Source: Methylomonas koyamae
Lineage (GTDB): Bacteria; Pseudomonadota; Gammaproteobacteria; Methylococcales; Methylomonadaceae
Length of the DNA: 64,000 nucleotides
Reading direction: 5' to 3'
Assembly (NCBI RefSeq): GCF_019669905.1
Contig: NZ_AP019777.1
Span: 2,976,001 to 3,040,000, forward strand
The notes under the pieces were generated by a model, which saw only the letters and a program-made list of their open reading frames with translations, made no database searches and was not told where the DNA came from. Each line of letters starts with the position of its first letter. The stretch's first letter is position 1. Positions 9,018-16,572 of the stretch are shown here, piece by piece. The position numbers were made by a program, and so were the translations under genes.

Positions 9018-9611
9018 ATGCCAACCTTTGCCTATCTCAGAGTTTCAACCAAGGACCAGACCACCGAGCAACAATTAACCCAGATCGCCGGAGCCGGCTA
9101 CACGGTAGAGCCGGATCGGGTCTTTACGGAACAAGGCGTGAGCGGCAAAGTCCCAGCCTTGCAGCGGGAGCAATTCCAGCGGTTGAACGATAGACTCAGT
9201 ACCGGAGACACGCTGGTAGTCACGAAGTTGGATCGCCTAGGACGCGATATACTGGACGTGATTGCAACCGTTAGAGCCTTAATTGAGCGCGGCGTGGTCC
9301 TTGTGGTACTCGGGTTAGGTACTCTGGATAACTCCGCACAAGCCAACCTTACACTCAACATGCTCGCCGCCATCTCTGAGTTTGAACGGCAGATTATCAG
9401 TGAGCGTACCAAAGCCAAGCTGGCTCAGAAGAAAGCCGACGGCGCGAGACTGGGCCGCCCTGTAAAGGTCGATAATGCCGAGCTGAAGAGCAAAGCCGAA
9501 ACCCTGCTTGCGGCCGGTTCATCCTGGAGGAACACGGCTAAGACGTTGGATATCTCGCTTTCCACACTTCAGCGGATGATGAAAACAACACCCGCAGAAC
9601 CAAAGATTTGA
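9018..9611 (+). CDS. Serine recombinase (resolvase/invertase family)
   Basis: A 197-residue small serine recombinase. The catalytic domain begins FAYLRVSTKDQ with the nucleophile Ser10, followed by the helix segment LVVTKLDRLGRDILDV and the ISEFERQIISERTKAKLA helix leading to the DNA-binding tail. The C-terminal part (GSSWRNTAKTLDISLSTLQRMMK) is a helix-turn-helix resembling Hin/Tn3 resolvases. The start ATG at 9018 follows a GGGAG seven to ten bases upstream. It probably inverts or resolves DNA within the island; its site is not identified, but direct repeats at 8693 and 13411 are candidates. Confidence 0.93.
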   Translation: MPTFAYLRVSTKDQTTEQQLTQIAGAGYTVEPDRVFTEQGVSGKVPALQREQFQRLNDRLSTGDTLVVTKLDRLGRDILDVIATVRALIERGVVLVVLGLGTLDNSAQANLTLNMLAAISEFERQIISERTKAKLAQKKADGARLGRPVKVDNAELKSKAETLLAAGSSWRNTAKTLDISLSTLQRMMKTTPAEPKI

Positions 9612-9778
9612 ACCGGCTCCTCTAACAGTAGAACTGCCTTTTAATTCAATATCTTATATGGAATGCAGAATGAACCAACAACCTAAAATAATTCGGTCTT
9701 TTGCGCTGCCGCTTGCCGCCTTCGATTACCTGAAGGATTTCCAGCGGGAGTACCAAAGCCGGCACCGGGTGCACCTAA

Positions 9779-11133
9779 CAGGCTGGTGAAAAACCCACTG
9801 ATATTTCCCCTTACCCACGGTTTCCGTGATTTTTTCGTGTTGAAATCGGTCATGACATCGAGTTTCAACCGTTTTGCCCCTGTTTCAAGGGCTTTTTATT
9901 CGCCTGAAGCCGTCTGTGGACGGTTTTCAGGCGCACTTCGCCCTAGGTGGGCGCACTCCACGCCGGTTTCGGCGTGAACACCAATAGGTTGAGCAAGCGC
10001 GTCAGGTTGTAGGCGGCAAAGCAAAACAAGGCCTGACCTGCGACTTTGGCTAAGCCGATGTGGCGGGTTTTACGCAGGCCCCCGACGGTCTTGATCCAGC
10101 CGAAGGCTTCTTCGACGATTTTGCGGCGCTTGAGGCTTTGAGCGTACGCTTTGCCGCGCGCGGTGCGGCCATCGACGGCACTGCCGGTCTTTTTGCGAGC
10201 AACATGGGCTTTGATGTCTTGCGTCTTGAGTTTGTTGACGAACGCCGGTTGGTCATAGCCTTTGTCGGCACCGACGCTGCCGCCTTTGGGAACACGGCGT
10301 TTGATCATTGTTTGCGCGGCTTCGATTTCAGCGGTGCCGGTGGCTTGGGTGGTTTCGACATCGACAATCAGGCCGTTACGATTCTCGGATAGGGCATGGG
10401 TGATGTAACGCAGTTTGGCCTCGGTGTATTCGCCTTTCTTGTAAAGCCGCGCTTCGGGGTCTGTCGTGCTCTGATGCGTGGCATTGCTGCGCTTTTCGCC
10501 GCTGAAGTCGACCTCGGGATTGCGGCCGGCGGGTTTATCAGGACCGCTGCCGTCTTTCTTCACGAAGCTTTTGTGCGAGGCCCAGGCTTCGATCAGGCTG
10601 CCGTCGACACTGAAGTGTTCGTCGGACACCAGGTTTTGCCATTCGGCAATGGCCAAGACCCGCTCAAAAAACTCGCGACTCAGTGCTTCGGACAGCAGGC
10701 GCTCGCGGTTGGCGCTGAACACGCTGCGTTCCCAGACAGCATCGTCGATACCCAAACCGACAAACCAGCGAAACAGCAGGTTGTAGTCCAGCTGTTCCAT
10801 CAACTGGCGTTCGCTACGAACGGTGTACAGCACTTGCAATAGCAAGGCGCGCAGCAGTTTTTCGGGCGCAATCGACGGGCGGCCAGTATGGGAGTAGCAT
10901 TCGGCAAAGACCGCATCCATAGAGGCCAATACGCCATCGACGAGTAGCCGTAAACGACGCAACGGATGCTGTTTGGGAATACGGTCTTCCAGGCTAACGT
11001 AGCTGAACCAGCTATTTTGAATGGCATCGTGTCCGCGCATGGGGGGCTTCTCCAATTTAGATGCGCTATTTTACTTGTTTGCTGAGGCTATGCGCCTTGA
11101 TGACTGCAGCTTTGGGAGTTTTTCACCAGCCTG
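9779..11133. mobile_element. IS5-type insertion sequence, complete
   Basis: 1355 bp with 16-bp terminal inverted repeats (CAGGCTGGTGAAAAAC) and a 4-bp direct duplication CTAA (9775-9778 and 11134-11137), as expected for IS5-family elements. It contains one transposase gene on the minus strand. Clean ends, intact ORF and a restorable target suggest a recent insertion. Confidence 0.95.
9943..11040 (-). CDS. IS5-family transposase
   Basis: A 365-residue DDE transposase. The N-terminal part (YVSLEDRIPKQHPLRRLR and RPSIAPEKLLRALLLQ) is the DUF772-type DNA-binding domain. The catalytic residues are in HFSVDGSLIEAW (first D), GGSVGADKGYD (second D) and RRKIVEEAFGWIK (E). ATG 11040 is preferred because GGAG stands eight bases upstream; a TTG five codons earlier is possible. 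The gene fills the IS and appears intact. Confidence 0.95.
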   Translation of the reverse strand: MRGHDAIQNSWFSYVSLEDRIPKQHPLRRLRLLVDGVLASMDAVFAECYSHTGRPSIAPEKLLRALLLQVLYTVRSERQLMEQLDYNLLFRWFVGLGIDDAVWERSVFSANRERLLSEALSREFFERVLAIAEWQNLVSDEHFSVDGSLIEAWASHKSFVKKDGSGPDKPAGRNPEVDFSGEKRSNATHQSTTDPEARLYKKGEYTEAKLRYITHALSENRNGLIVDVETTQATGTAEIEAAQTMIKRRVPKGGSVGADKGYDQPAFVNKLKTQDIKAHVARKKTGSAVDGRTARGKAYAQSLKRRKIVEEAFGWIKTVGGLRKTRHIGLAKVAGQALFCFAAYNLTRLLNLLVFTPKPAWSAPT

Positions 11134-11211
11134 CTAAACAACAACCAGTGCTTAACCTTGATACTGGAACAGCACCGGAACGCTAACAAAGCTAACTAAG
11201 GAATAGTACGA

Positions 11212-12045
11212 ATGAAGCAACTGAAGCAGTTGAGCCAAGCCGGCCTAGAGTTTACAGAAGCAATCAGCGCATTACGGGAATGTGTGGCGAACGGCAAGCC
11301 AAAACCAGAAACTAACCCATCCTTCCTCAGTACAAGAGAAATAGTCATTATTGAAGGCATATTCCAGTATCGCGACACCTGGGAGGCAGCCAGCAAGCAA
11401 CATGTAGAAGACCTCGCTGGGGTACTCACCCGCGATAAAGAGTCAGCATTACTAGCACCTGTCGATGTATTCTGGGCCGGAGAGGGCTGGGTATGTATAG
11501 ATGGGCACCACCGAATTGAAGCCTACAATAAAGCAGGCATGCCGGATTCGGTACAGGTCAAAGTCTTCGAGGGAACATTACAACAAGCGCTAGACAAAGC
11601 CCTAGAGAGCAACTCAGACTATAAACTACCGTTCACCCAGTGGGACCGGAAAAAAGCAGCCTGGAGACTCAATCTACTCAACCACTACAAAGTCAACCGT
11701 TATACAAAAAAGGACATCGTGAAAAAGACAGGGATAAGCGACGGAACCACCGGAAACATGCGAAAAACTATCAGCGAGTTTGAAGAGAAGTTTCCGGGTA
11801 TGCCAATGCCGGGGACATGGGACGAGGCTAAAAGGCGACTCAGGGCTGCCGGCCCCGAAGTGCGTTATGATGACGATTGGAGAGATCAGAAAACAAAGGA
11901 AATTGCCGATAAGTTGGTCTCTACCTTCGGTCGGACCCTCGCAAGGCAGGATGTCGAAATAGTTGCGGATGCGCTTGAACTCTACAGTAAATCATTATTT
12001 AACGCCTTGAAGGACCATATTCGAGAGACCGACGAAGACGAATAA
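11212..12045 (+). CDS. ParB-like nuclease/partition-domain protein
   Basis: A 277-residue protein with a ParB/Srx N-terminal fold: APVDVFWAGEGWVCIDGHHR at about residues 83-102 holds the GHHR box that binds nucleotide in ParB proteins. A helix-turn-helix follows (TKKDIVKKTGISDGTTGNM at about 164-182), and the C-terminus is acidic and helical. No ParA partner is nearby, so a regulatory or CTP-switch role in the island is as likely as partition. The start ATG at 11212 has AAGGA upstream. It was probably co-transcribed with the small gene now split by the IS. Confidence 0.8.
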   Translation: MKQLKQLSQAGLEFTEAISALRECVANGKPKPETNPSFLSTREIVIIEGIFQYRDTWEAASKQHVEDLAGVLTRDKESALLAPVDVFWAGEGWVCIDGHHRIEAYNKAGMPDSVQVKVFEGTLQQALDKALESNSDYKLPFTQWDRKKAAWRLNLLNHYKVNRYTKKDIVKKTGISDGTTGNMRKTISEFEEKFPGMPMPGTWDEAKRRLRAAGPEVRYDDDWRDQKTKEIADKLVSTFGRTLARQDVEIVADALELYSKSLFNALKDHIRETDEDE

Positions 12046-12121
12046 CTAACACATAATGGGCACGGAGTGAGCATCCTTGGAATGAGCAAATTGCTCAATC
12101 TGTGCCCGCATGTCCGCCTCA

Positions 12122-12248
12122 CAGGTTGGTGAAAAACTCTTTTTGCAACCAATCAGACCCACATTTAGTACCACAAGATTGATTCAGTACTAAATAAAGG
12201 CTTCTTCTGGGTAAATTAGTGGCTGGAATATGGTTTTTCACCAACCTG
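12122..12248. mobile_element. MITE related to the neighbouring IS5-type element
   Basis: 127 bp with perfect 16-bp terminal inverted repeats CAGGTTGGTGAAAAAC, one base different from the IS at 9779. It is followed by CTAA and preceded by CTCA, an imperfect version of the same target duplication. It has no coding capacity, so it would need the IS transposase to move. The remainder of 12046-12503 contains nothing I recognise. Confidence 0.85.
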
Positions 12249-12503
12249 CTAAGGACTTGAGAGGTATCTGTACCCTTTACTACTAACAGATAGAGCCATC
12301 GAAATCCGAGGGGCGGGCTTCAATGATGAACGAATTTAACCTACTCAAGCGAATCACACGTCGAGCAACTTAACGAATATCGACAAAGAGCTTGCCAAAA
12401 TAGCGCATAATCCCGGACAAGGCACCTGCGATGGGTCGTCCCACTTCAAAAGAATATCCAGTGTGCAATCGATTAGAATTGCAAATTGCATAGCCAGAAA
12501 AAC

Positions 12504-13259
12504 TTAACAAAATAACCTGACTCGCGTTTCATTTACCCTTCGACGCTGCTTAAAACCTATTGACCATAAACCCATGGCGAATAACCAAACGACGCTGGGG
12601 ATTGGCACTGGAGCTGGCGCAGTGGGAGGCGTAGGAATTGGATCAAGATATTCAGGCGTTAAACTGCCCGATTGGATAAAATGAGAGCCCAGTGTGACAT
12701 AGTGCTCTTTTTCGTCAAACCAAGTCGAAAAATACAGTGCAAATATCTCGCTGCTCCCAGGCATCAATGAAACAGGCGCAATGTGATACGAGGATGAAAG
12801 CACACCTGGGAAGATAAGCTCTAAAACAAAAATTCCGTCGGCGCCGCTTGAAATATAAATAGGAGTTTCGCGTTCACGATCTATATTTTTTGGAGGTGCT
12901 CCTAAATAGGATTGATACATCACTGTGGGCAGAATGGAGCCAACATTTACCGTTAGCCCATCTCCAGCCACGTAGGAAGAGTGTAATAAAAGCTCAATTT
13001 CTTTCGATTCGCCTAATAAGATATTATCATAATCAGGAACAATCGCTCTTGAAGTCCAATCACTGACGTGAATATTTAGCCCTGTTAGGTACACACCGTT
13101 AGATGGGAAAGTAGTCATATTAATATCGAAATAACCAGTAGCAACTGAACCATCAGTGAATACTACGTCAGTTAAATTCCACCTAACGTTCAAATCCGCC
13201 TTTGCAGTAGAAAAATTAAAAAACAGTGCAAAAGTAAAAAAAGTCTTAAGCATATTCAT
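12504..13259 (-). CDS. Secreted protein with PEP-CTERM-like sorting tail
   Basis: A 251-residue protein of unknown function. The first 20 residues (MNMLKTFFTFALFFNFSTAKA) are a signal peptide. A beta-rich middle part follows, then a proline stretch (PIPTPPTAPAP) and a tail with VPIPSVVWLF, a short hydrophobic helix and KQRRR. This tripartite tail (VPxP..W, membrane helix, arginines) is the variant sorting signal seen in two other proteins of this window. About ten residues follow the basic cluster, which is unusual. The gene is A+T-rich compared with the chromosome, in keeping with its location in the island. Confidence 0.75.
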   Translation of the reverse strand: MNMLKTFFTFALFFNFSTAKADLNVRWNLTDVVFTDGSVATGYFDINMTTFPSNGVYLTGLNIHVSDWTSRAIVPDYDNILLGESKEIELLLHSSYVAGDGLTVNVGSILPTVMYQSYLGAPPKNIDRERETPIYISSGADGIFVLELIFPGVLSSSYHIAPVSLMPGSSEIFALYFSTWFDEKEHYVTLGSHFIQSGSLTPEYLDPIPTPPTAPAPVPIPSVVWLFAMGLWSIGFKQRRRVNETRVRLFC

Positions 13260-13410
13260 TTAATTCATAAACCTCATACAATTTTCAACAACAGAGCGCA
13301 CTTTAAAAGCACTGGCAACCTCCATTAATAATCAAGTATTCTCTATTTAGAAAATTTTTTTTACCCGATATAGCTGTTAGTGTCAAATGCTTAGTCGCGT
13401 TAGTTTTGTT

Positions 13411-13462
13411 ATAAATTTTCGGGTGGTCTTCTGAACCATAACGAGCGCGAAAAGTCCCCCAT
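13411..13462 (+). repeat. Imperfect direct repeat, copy 2
   Basis: Partner of 8693-8744 (41 of 52 bases identical, same spacing). It lies between the secreted-protein gene and the integrase gene. The A+T-rich 13260-13410 interval shows no gene. Confidence 0.75.
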
Positions 13463-13547
13463 AGCCCCGGCCACGCGACCATCCCTGACGTGGGACTCCT
13501 ACTCGATTTTAGTTGTGGTTAGATGCAGAGAGGCGAGCCAGCAGCAC

Positions 13548-13639
13548 CCGCTAGGGTAGCATGGGCTGAACACCAGCGAGCGGCAGTGAGCAGCCCTGAG
13601 TACCACAGACTAAGCCTAGCCGAATGGCAGCCCTAGCGG
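13548..13639. other. Possible structured RNA or recombination site
   Basis: Nested inverted repeats: CCGCTAGGG (13548-13556) pairs with CCCTAGCGG (13631-13639), and inside it GGGCTG (13563-13568) pairs with CAGCCC (13591-13596). The region is G+C-rich, while its surroundings are A+T-rich, and it has no ORF. It may be a small RNA or a recombinase site beside the integrase gene. Confidence 0.4.
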
Positions 13640-13670
13640 CAATCGTAAGTCAACGCGGACGATCCCCATC

Positions 13671-14957
13671 CTAAACAACTGTACCATCTGGAAATGGATA
13701 ACTGACATTCTCGATGGCATCTCGCTTGTTAGCCAACGAAGCGCCCCCCGAATAATGACCGTACCCGATTGTCCCCTTCTCATGGCCGACGATGTCGCAA
13801 CAGAAGTTCTCCGGGATGCCCGCTTGCTCCAATAAGGTTATCAACGTCTTCCGAAGTGAATGGAAAACTAACGTACCATCGAAGCCCGCACTTTCCTTTA
13901 AGCGCCCGAACCGCTTCCCTATGGCGTTAGACCGGTCACCGTATTTGTTAAAAGTTAAGCCCGAAAGTAAATAACCGTCTTTAGTGGAAGCTTTTAGGCG
14001 AGCCATCAAGGGAACCAAAGCTGAATGGATAGGGACTTCCCGCACACCCGCATTTGTCTTCGCTTCGCGTACAATAAAACTCTCGGGGTTCACGTCGTCA
14101 CCCTTCAGAGAACAAAGCTCTTCGATTCGGGCGCCGGTATAAGCACCAAGTACAATCAAATCCGCAAGCTGTTGGTCGCCCCTATCGACCGCCAAGGACC
14201 AAAGGTGGACCACATTAGCCGGGCTGAATGCGCGTCGTTGAGCCTTTTTCTTAGCTGCGCGCTTGAACTTACCAGCAAGGAGCCGCTGCAAGTCAAACGG
14301 ATCGTGCTCAATACTGACGACATGCGAGTCCTGCAAATAGCTCCAATAATTACGATAAGAACATAATACACGCTTAATTGTCGCAGGACCCTTGCCGGCC
14401 CGCTCCAGATCAGACAGGAAAAGTAATACACCCTCTTTTGTGATCCCGTCCAATGTAACGAAGCGCTCAATCAACAAGGCTATATCGCGTGACATTTGGT
14501 CGATAGTCTTGGGAGCAAGGTCTAACTGACTTTTCCAGGCCTCAAAATACTCTGAAGTTAATGTCCGGGAGCCATCGACTAAACCCGCTAAGGTGTCCGC
14601 TTGTGCCTCAGGCAGGGACCGCAATTGATCGACAAAGGAAGAACGCAACTCATCCATACCGGCTTCCAAAGCCTCCCGCCTGGCGCCCTCAGGCTCGCAC
14701 TCAATAGCCGCGGCCTGCTCAGTAAAGTACGTGCGCCATTCCTGCGCTGCCTTTGCCGCGATACCATGCCCACCCCTGGCCTTCTCGATTTCGAACTTCC
14801 AGCGAGCAATAAAAGGAGCTGCTAAGCGCTGGGCTTCACGTGGGTTTGTTGTCCCTAATGCTTGGCTAAATTTTGCTTTCCCAAGTATCGGCTGGAGCTT
14901 TTTGGGGACTTTCACTACTGCTGTGTACCAGCCGTTGCGACTTTCGATATTCAGCAT
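13671..14957 (-). CDS. Tyrosine recombinase (island integrase)
   Basis: A 428-residue phage-type integrase. An N-terminal SAM-like region precedes the catalytic domain, where Arg277 (in YTGARIEELCSLK), His366 and Arg369 (in FHSLRKT), His392 (in VGHEKG) and the nucleophile Tyr402 (in GHYSGG) form the full set of active-site residues. The start ATG at 14957 faces the right att copy 122 bp away, typical of integrases of tRNA islands. The C-terminal end codes into the G+C-rich spacer. Enzyme appears intact, so the island may still excise. Confidence 0.95.
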   Translation of the reverse strand: MLNIESRNGWYTAVVKVPKKLQPILGKAKFSQALGTTNPREAQRLAAPFIARWKFEIEKARGGHGIAAKAAQEWRTYFTEQAAAIECEPEGARREALEAGMDELRSSFVDQLRSLPEAQADTLAGLVDGSRTLTSEYFEAWKSQLDLAPKTIDQMSRDIALLIERFVTLDGITKEGVLLFLSDLERAGKGPATIKRVLCSYRNYWSYLQDSHVVSIEHDPFDLQRLLAGKFKRAAKKKAQRRAFSPANVVHLWSLAVDRGDQQLADLIVLGAYTGARIEELCSLKGDDVNPESFIVREAKTNAGVREVPIHSALVPLMARLKASTKDGYLLSGLTFNKYGDRSNAIGKRFGRLKESAGFDGTLVFHSLRKTLITLLEQAGIPENFCCDIVGHEKGTIGYGHYSGGASLANKRDAIENVSYPFPDGTVV

Positions 14958-15078
14958 AGGTTGAAATATGTCGGAGAGTTATTTTTCCCACATAGTTTCC
15001 CACGCAATTTCCCACATTGCAACGGGGATTGCCTTTTATTTTCAATGATTTCAGAGCGTTATATACGACTGGGAGATT

Positions 15079-15097
15079 ATCCCTATCTCTCCGCCAT
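15079..15097 (+). repeat. Right attachment site
   Basis: ATCCCTATCTCTCCGCCAT, copy of the tRNA-Ser 3' end; probably the displaced original end. Repeated TTTCCCACA-type motifs between it and the integrase gene (14988-15020), also seen as TTCCCACA near 8635-8652, may be integrase arm sites. Confidence 0.88.
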
Positions 15098-15102
15098 ATT
15101 TC

Positions 15103-15134
15103 AAAAAGCCTTTGATTTTTCAAAGGCTTTTTTT
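15103..15134 (+). terminator. Original tRNA-Ser terminator, displaced
   Basis: AAGCCTTTG and CAAAGGCTT flank an ATTTTT loop and are followed by a T run. It lies just after the right att copy, where the tRNA terminator would have been before integration. Confidence 0.85.
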
Positions 15135-15181
15135 GTTTATAGCCTCAAAAAACAGCGTTTTGCTACAAAGAGGCTGCCATT

Positions 15182-15440
15182 ATGGCAAAAGTCCCCTATC
15201 TGATAAGACGTCTTTTATTTTCGTCTTAGTGTTCCCGCCAAACTTCGCGAATTGGTCAAATCTCGCGAAATCATCCAAAGCCTTAGAATCCAAAACAGCG
15301 ATGAAGCAGAACGCAGAGCACTACTGCTCGCAGCTCACTTCAAAGCGCTTTTGCATGATCTAAAAGCCGGAAAAACACAGACGTTTTACCACCCTGAACT
15401 CATCGCGGGCACATTGTCGGCGCTTGCAAGCAAGCACTAA
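15182..15440 (+). pseudogene. N-terminal remnant of a second tyrosine integrase
   Basis: ATG 15182 begins MAKVPYLIRR, then a frameshift near 15210 leads into another frame reading FYFRLSVPAKLRELV, then SREIIQSLRIQNSDEAERRA and LLLAAHFKALLHDLKAG, ending TAA at 15440. The joined text matches the N-terminal domain of DUF6538-type integrases (PYLxRR, YYFRxxVPxxLR, EIxxSLxTxdxxEA). The catalytic domain is missing. Its position, reading away from the tRNA att site, is where an integrase of an older island would start. The next 180 bp to the neighbouring gene contain only a hairpin (near 15574-15604). Confidence 0.72.
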
Positions 15441-15623
15441 AGCGGTCAGCCGATTATGTTTACCCCGACGTTCGAGCGCCGAACCGTAACGGTCGTGCCC
15501 TAAACGGCAAACCCTCGGTTCCAGCACGGTTCCCGGGGTTGAATCGGCCCTGCCCCGGCAAAGCCCAACCTATTCGGCGAACCGCTTAGAAACGGCGGTT
15601 CGCCCAGCGGAACCGTATTTGAA

Positions 15624-15815
15624 TCAGTGCCGGTCGAGTTCCTTGGCGTGACCGGCGCCGTCGATGGCTTTTTCGATTAATGCGACGCTACCGCGCACCA
15701 ATGACGCGAATAATACCGCCGGCACTACGAAATCGATCGGCAACACCCCTGCCAAGCCGGCCAGTGCTAGCGCTACGATCGTTAAACCGAAATTTCCTGC
15801 ATTAGCGATTTTCAT
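15624..15815 (-). CDS. Small membrane protein
   Basis: 63 residues, beginning MKIANAGNFGLTIVALALAG. Two hydrophobic segments (about 9-27 and 30-47) suggest a small inner-membrane protein, ending in a charged tail EKAIDGAGHAKELDRH. The ATG at 15815 is favoured over an upstream start because GGGAGG stands just before it. Family not recognised. It is a single gene, oriented as the downstream region up to the integrase remnant is empty. Confidence 0.6.
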   Translation of the reverse strand: MKIANAGNFGLTIVALALAGLAGVLPIDFVVPAVLFASLVRGSVALIEKAIDGAGHAKELDRH

Positions 15816-16147
15816 TTGGCCTCCCAGACCGTTTGCCGGTCGCAACGAAAACACGCTTTCACTATATCGGCGCATTAAAAATCTACAATACGCGATATAT
15901 TCAATTTATTGTTTTAATTAATAAAACAGTACTGGAGGCAAGTGTATTATCCGAACCACGCCGGCGCGGGATAGGTTAACTGCCACTGTCGAGTCTGGCG
16001 CATCGGAGTTGGCTACCATGCTGTTGCAGGATTGGGGTTTCCGGGACCGAGAATTGCCGCCAACCGAGGCCACGGCAACGCTGAATAAGCGACCTGACCG
16101 CCACGCGGCGACAAGCCTACATTTCCGTAGCTGCGACTACCGGCGAA

Positions 16148-16504
16148 TTAATGATGGCCTTTCAGACATTGCTGTTCGTCGTGCGGTAGACCTGCGGCGA
16201 GTTTTCCGGCCAGATAGGTCGCTATGGCTTGTTGCGGCCAGGTTTCGCTGGTGGTGACCAGTTCGGTATTACGCTCGGCCAAGCGGCGAATCACGCCGCC
16301 GCATCCATAGTGCAGCGGGTGGCGGTTACCATCGCCGCGCACGTGCCATTCGTGCAGGCTGCCGAATTCGGTCAAATCCAGCGTCCAGGCCAATTCCGCG
16401 CCGGATTCGTCGGCGGCATAGACCTGCCACGTCGCCGCTCTGCCGGCATGCGCGGCTATCGTGCCGTCTTGATTCACTGCCACCGCAATAATTTTCTGTG
16501 CCAT
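16148..16504 (-). CDS. NifX/NafY-like dinitrogenase iron-molybdenum cofactor-binding family protein
   Basis: 118 residues resembling the small FeMo-cofactor-binding domain of NifX, NafY and the NifB C-terminus: it begins KIIAVAVNQDGTIAAHAGRAATWQVYAAD, the typical strand-loop pattern, and has GCGGVIRRLAERNTELVTTSE at about residues 67-87. Histidines are frequent near the middle and the C-terminus. GGGGAG lies upstream of the ATG. No nitrogenase genes are in the window, so this may be a general metal-cluster-binding protein; the specific role is unknown. Confidence 0.78.
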   Translation of the reverse strand: MAQKIIAVAVNQDGTIAAHAGRAATWQVYAADESGAELAWTLDLTEFGSLHEWHVRGDGNRHPLHYGCGGVIRRLAERNTELVTTSETWPQQAIATYLAGKLAAGLPHDEQQCLKGHH

Positions 16505-16572
16505 CGTTTTCGCTCCCCCCGGTCAAAATTAGGCAAGCTTGCCGCCTGTTACAAAACCTCTGCCGCGTTTGC

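Larger units (their letters stand above)
9670..11199 (+). pseudogene. Small gene split by the IS5-type element
   Basis: An ATG at 9670 opens a frame running into the IS at 9778. Removing the IS and one CTAA copy and joining 9670-9778 to 11138-11199 restores one uninterrupted 56-codon frame ending TAA at 11199. The predicted protein starts MNQQPKIIRSFALPLAAF and ends QCLTLILEQHRNANKAN. It is basic and helical; a ribbon-helix-helix or other small DNA-binding role is only a guess. It lies 12 bp before the ParB-like gene, so both were probably one operon. As it stands, the frame stops three codons into the IS. Confidence 0.8.
8551..15097. mobile_element. Integrative island in tRNA-Ser
   Basis: About 6.5 kb bounded by the 3' end of tRNA-Ser (8551-8569) and a near-perfect copy of it (15079-15097, 18 of 19 bases). 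Contents are a serine recombinase, a small gene split by an IS5-type element, a ParB-like protein, a MITE, a secreted protein and a tyrosine integrase next to the right end. Several genes are richer in A+T than the flanking chromosome. Two intrinsic terminators, one after each att copy, fit replacement of the tRNA 3' end and its terminator by the incoming element. No replication or conjugation genes are seen. Confidence 0.88.

Noticed and set aside
11212..12045. Plasmid partition locus
   Set aside because: No ParA, no replication gene and no centromere-like repeats; the protein is only ParB-like.
16148..16504. Evidence for a nitrogenase cluster
   Set aside because: Only one NifX-like gene is present; there are no nif structural or assembly genes in the window.
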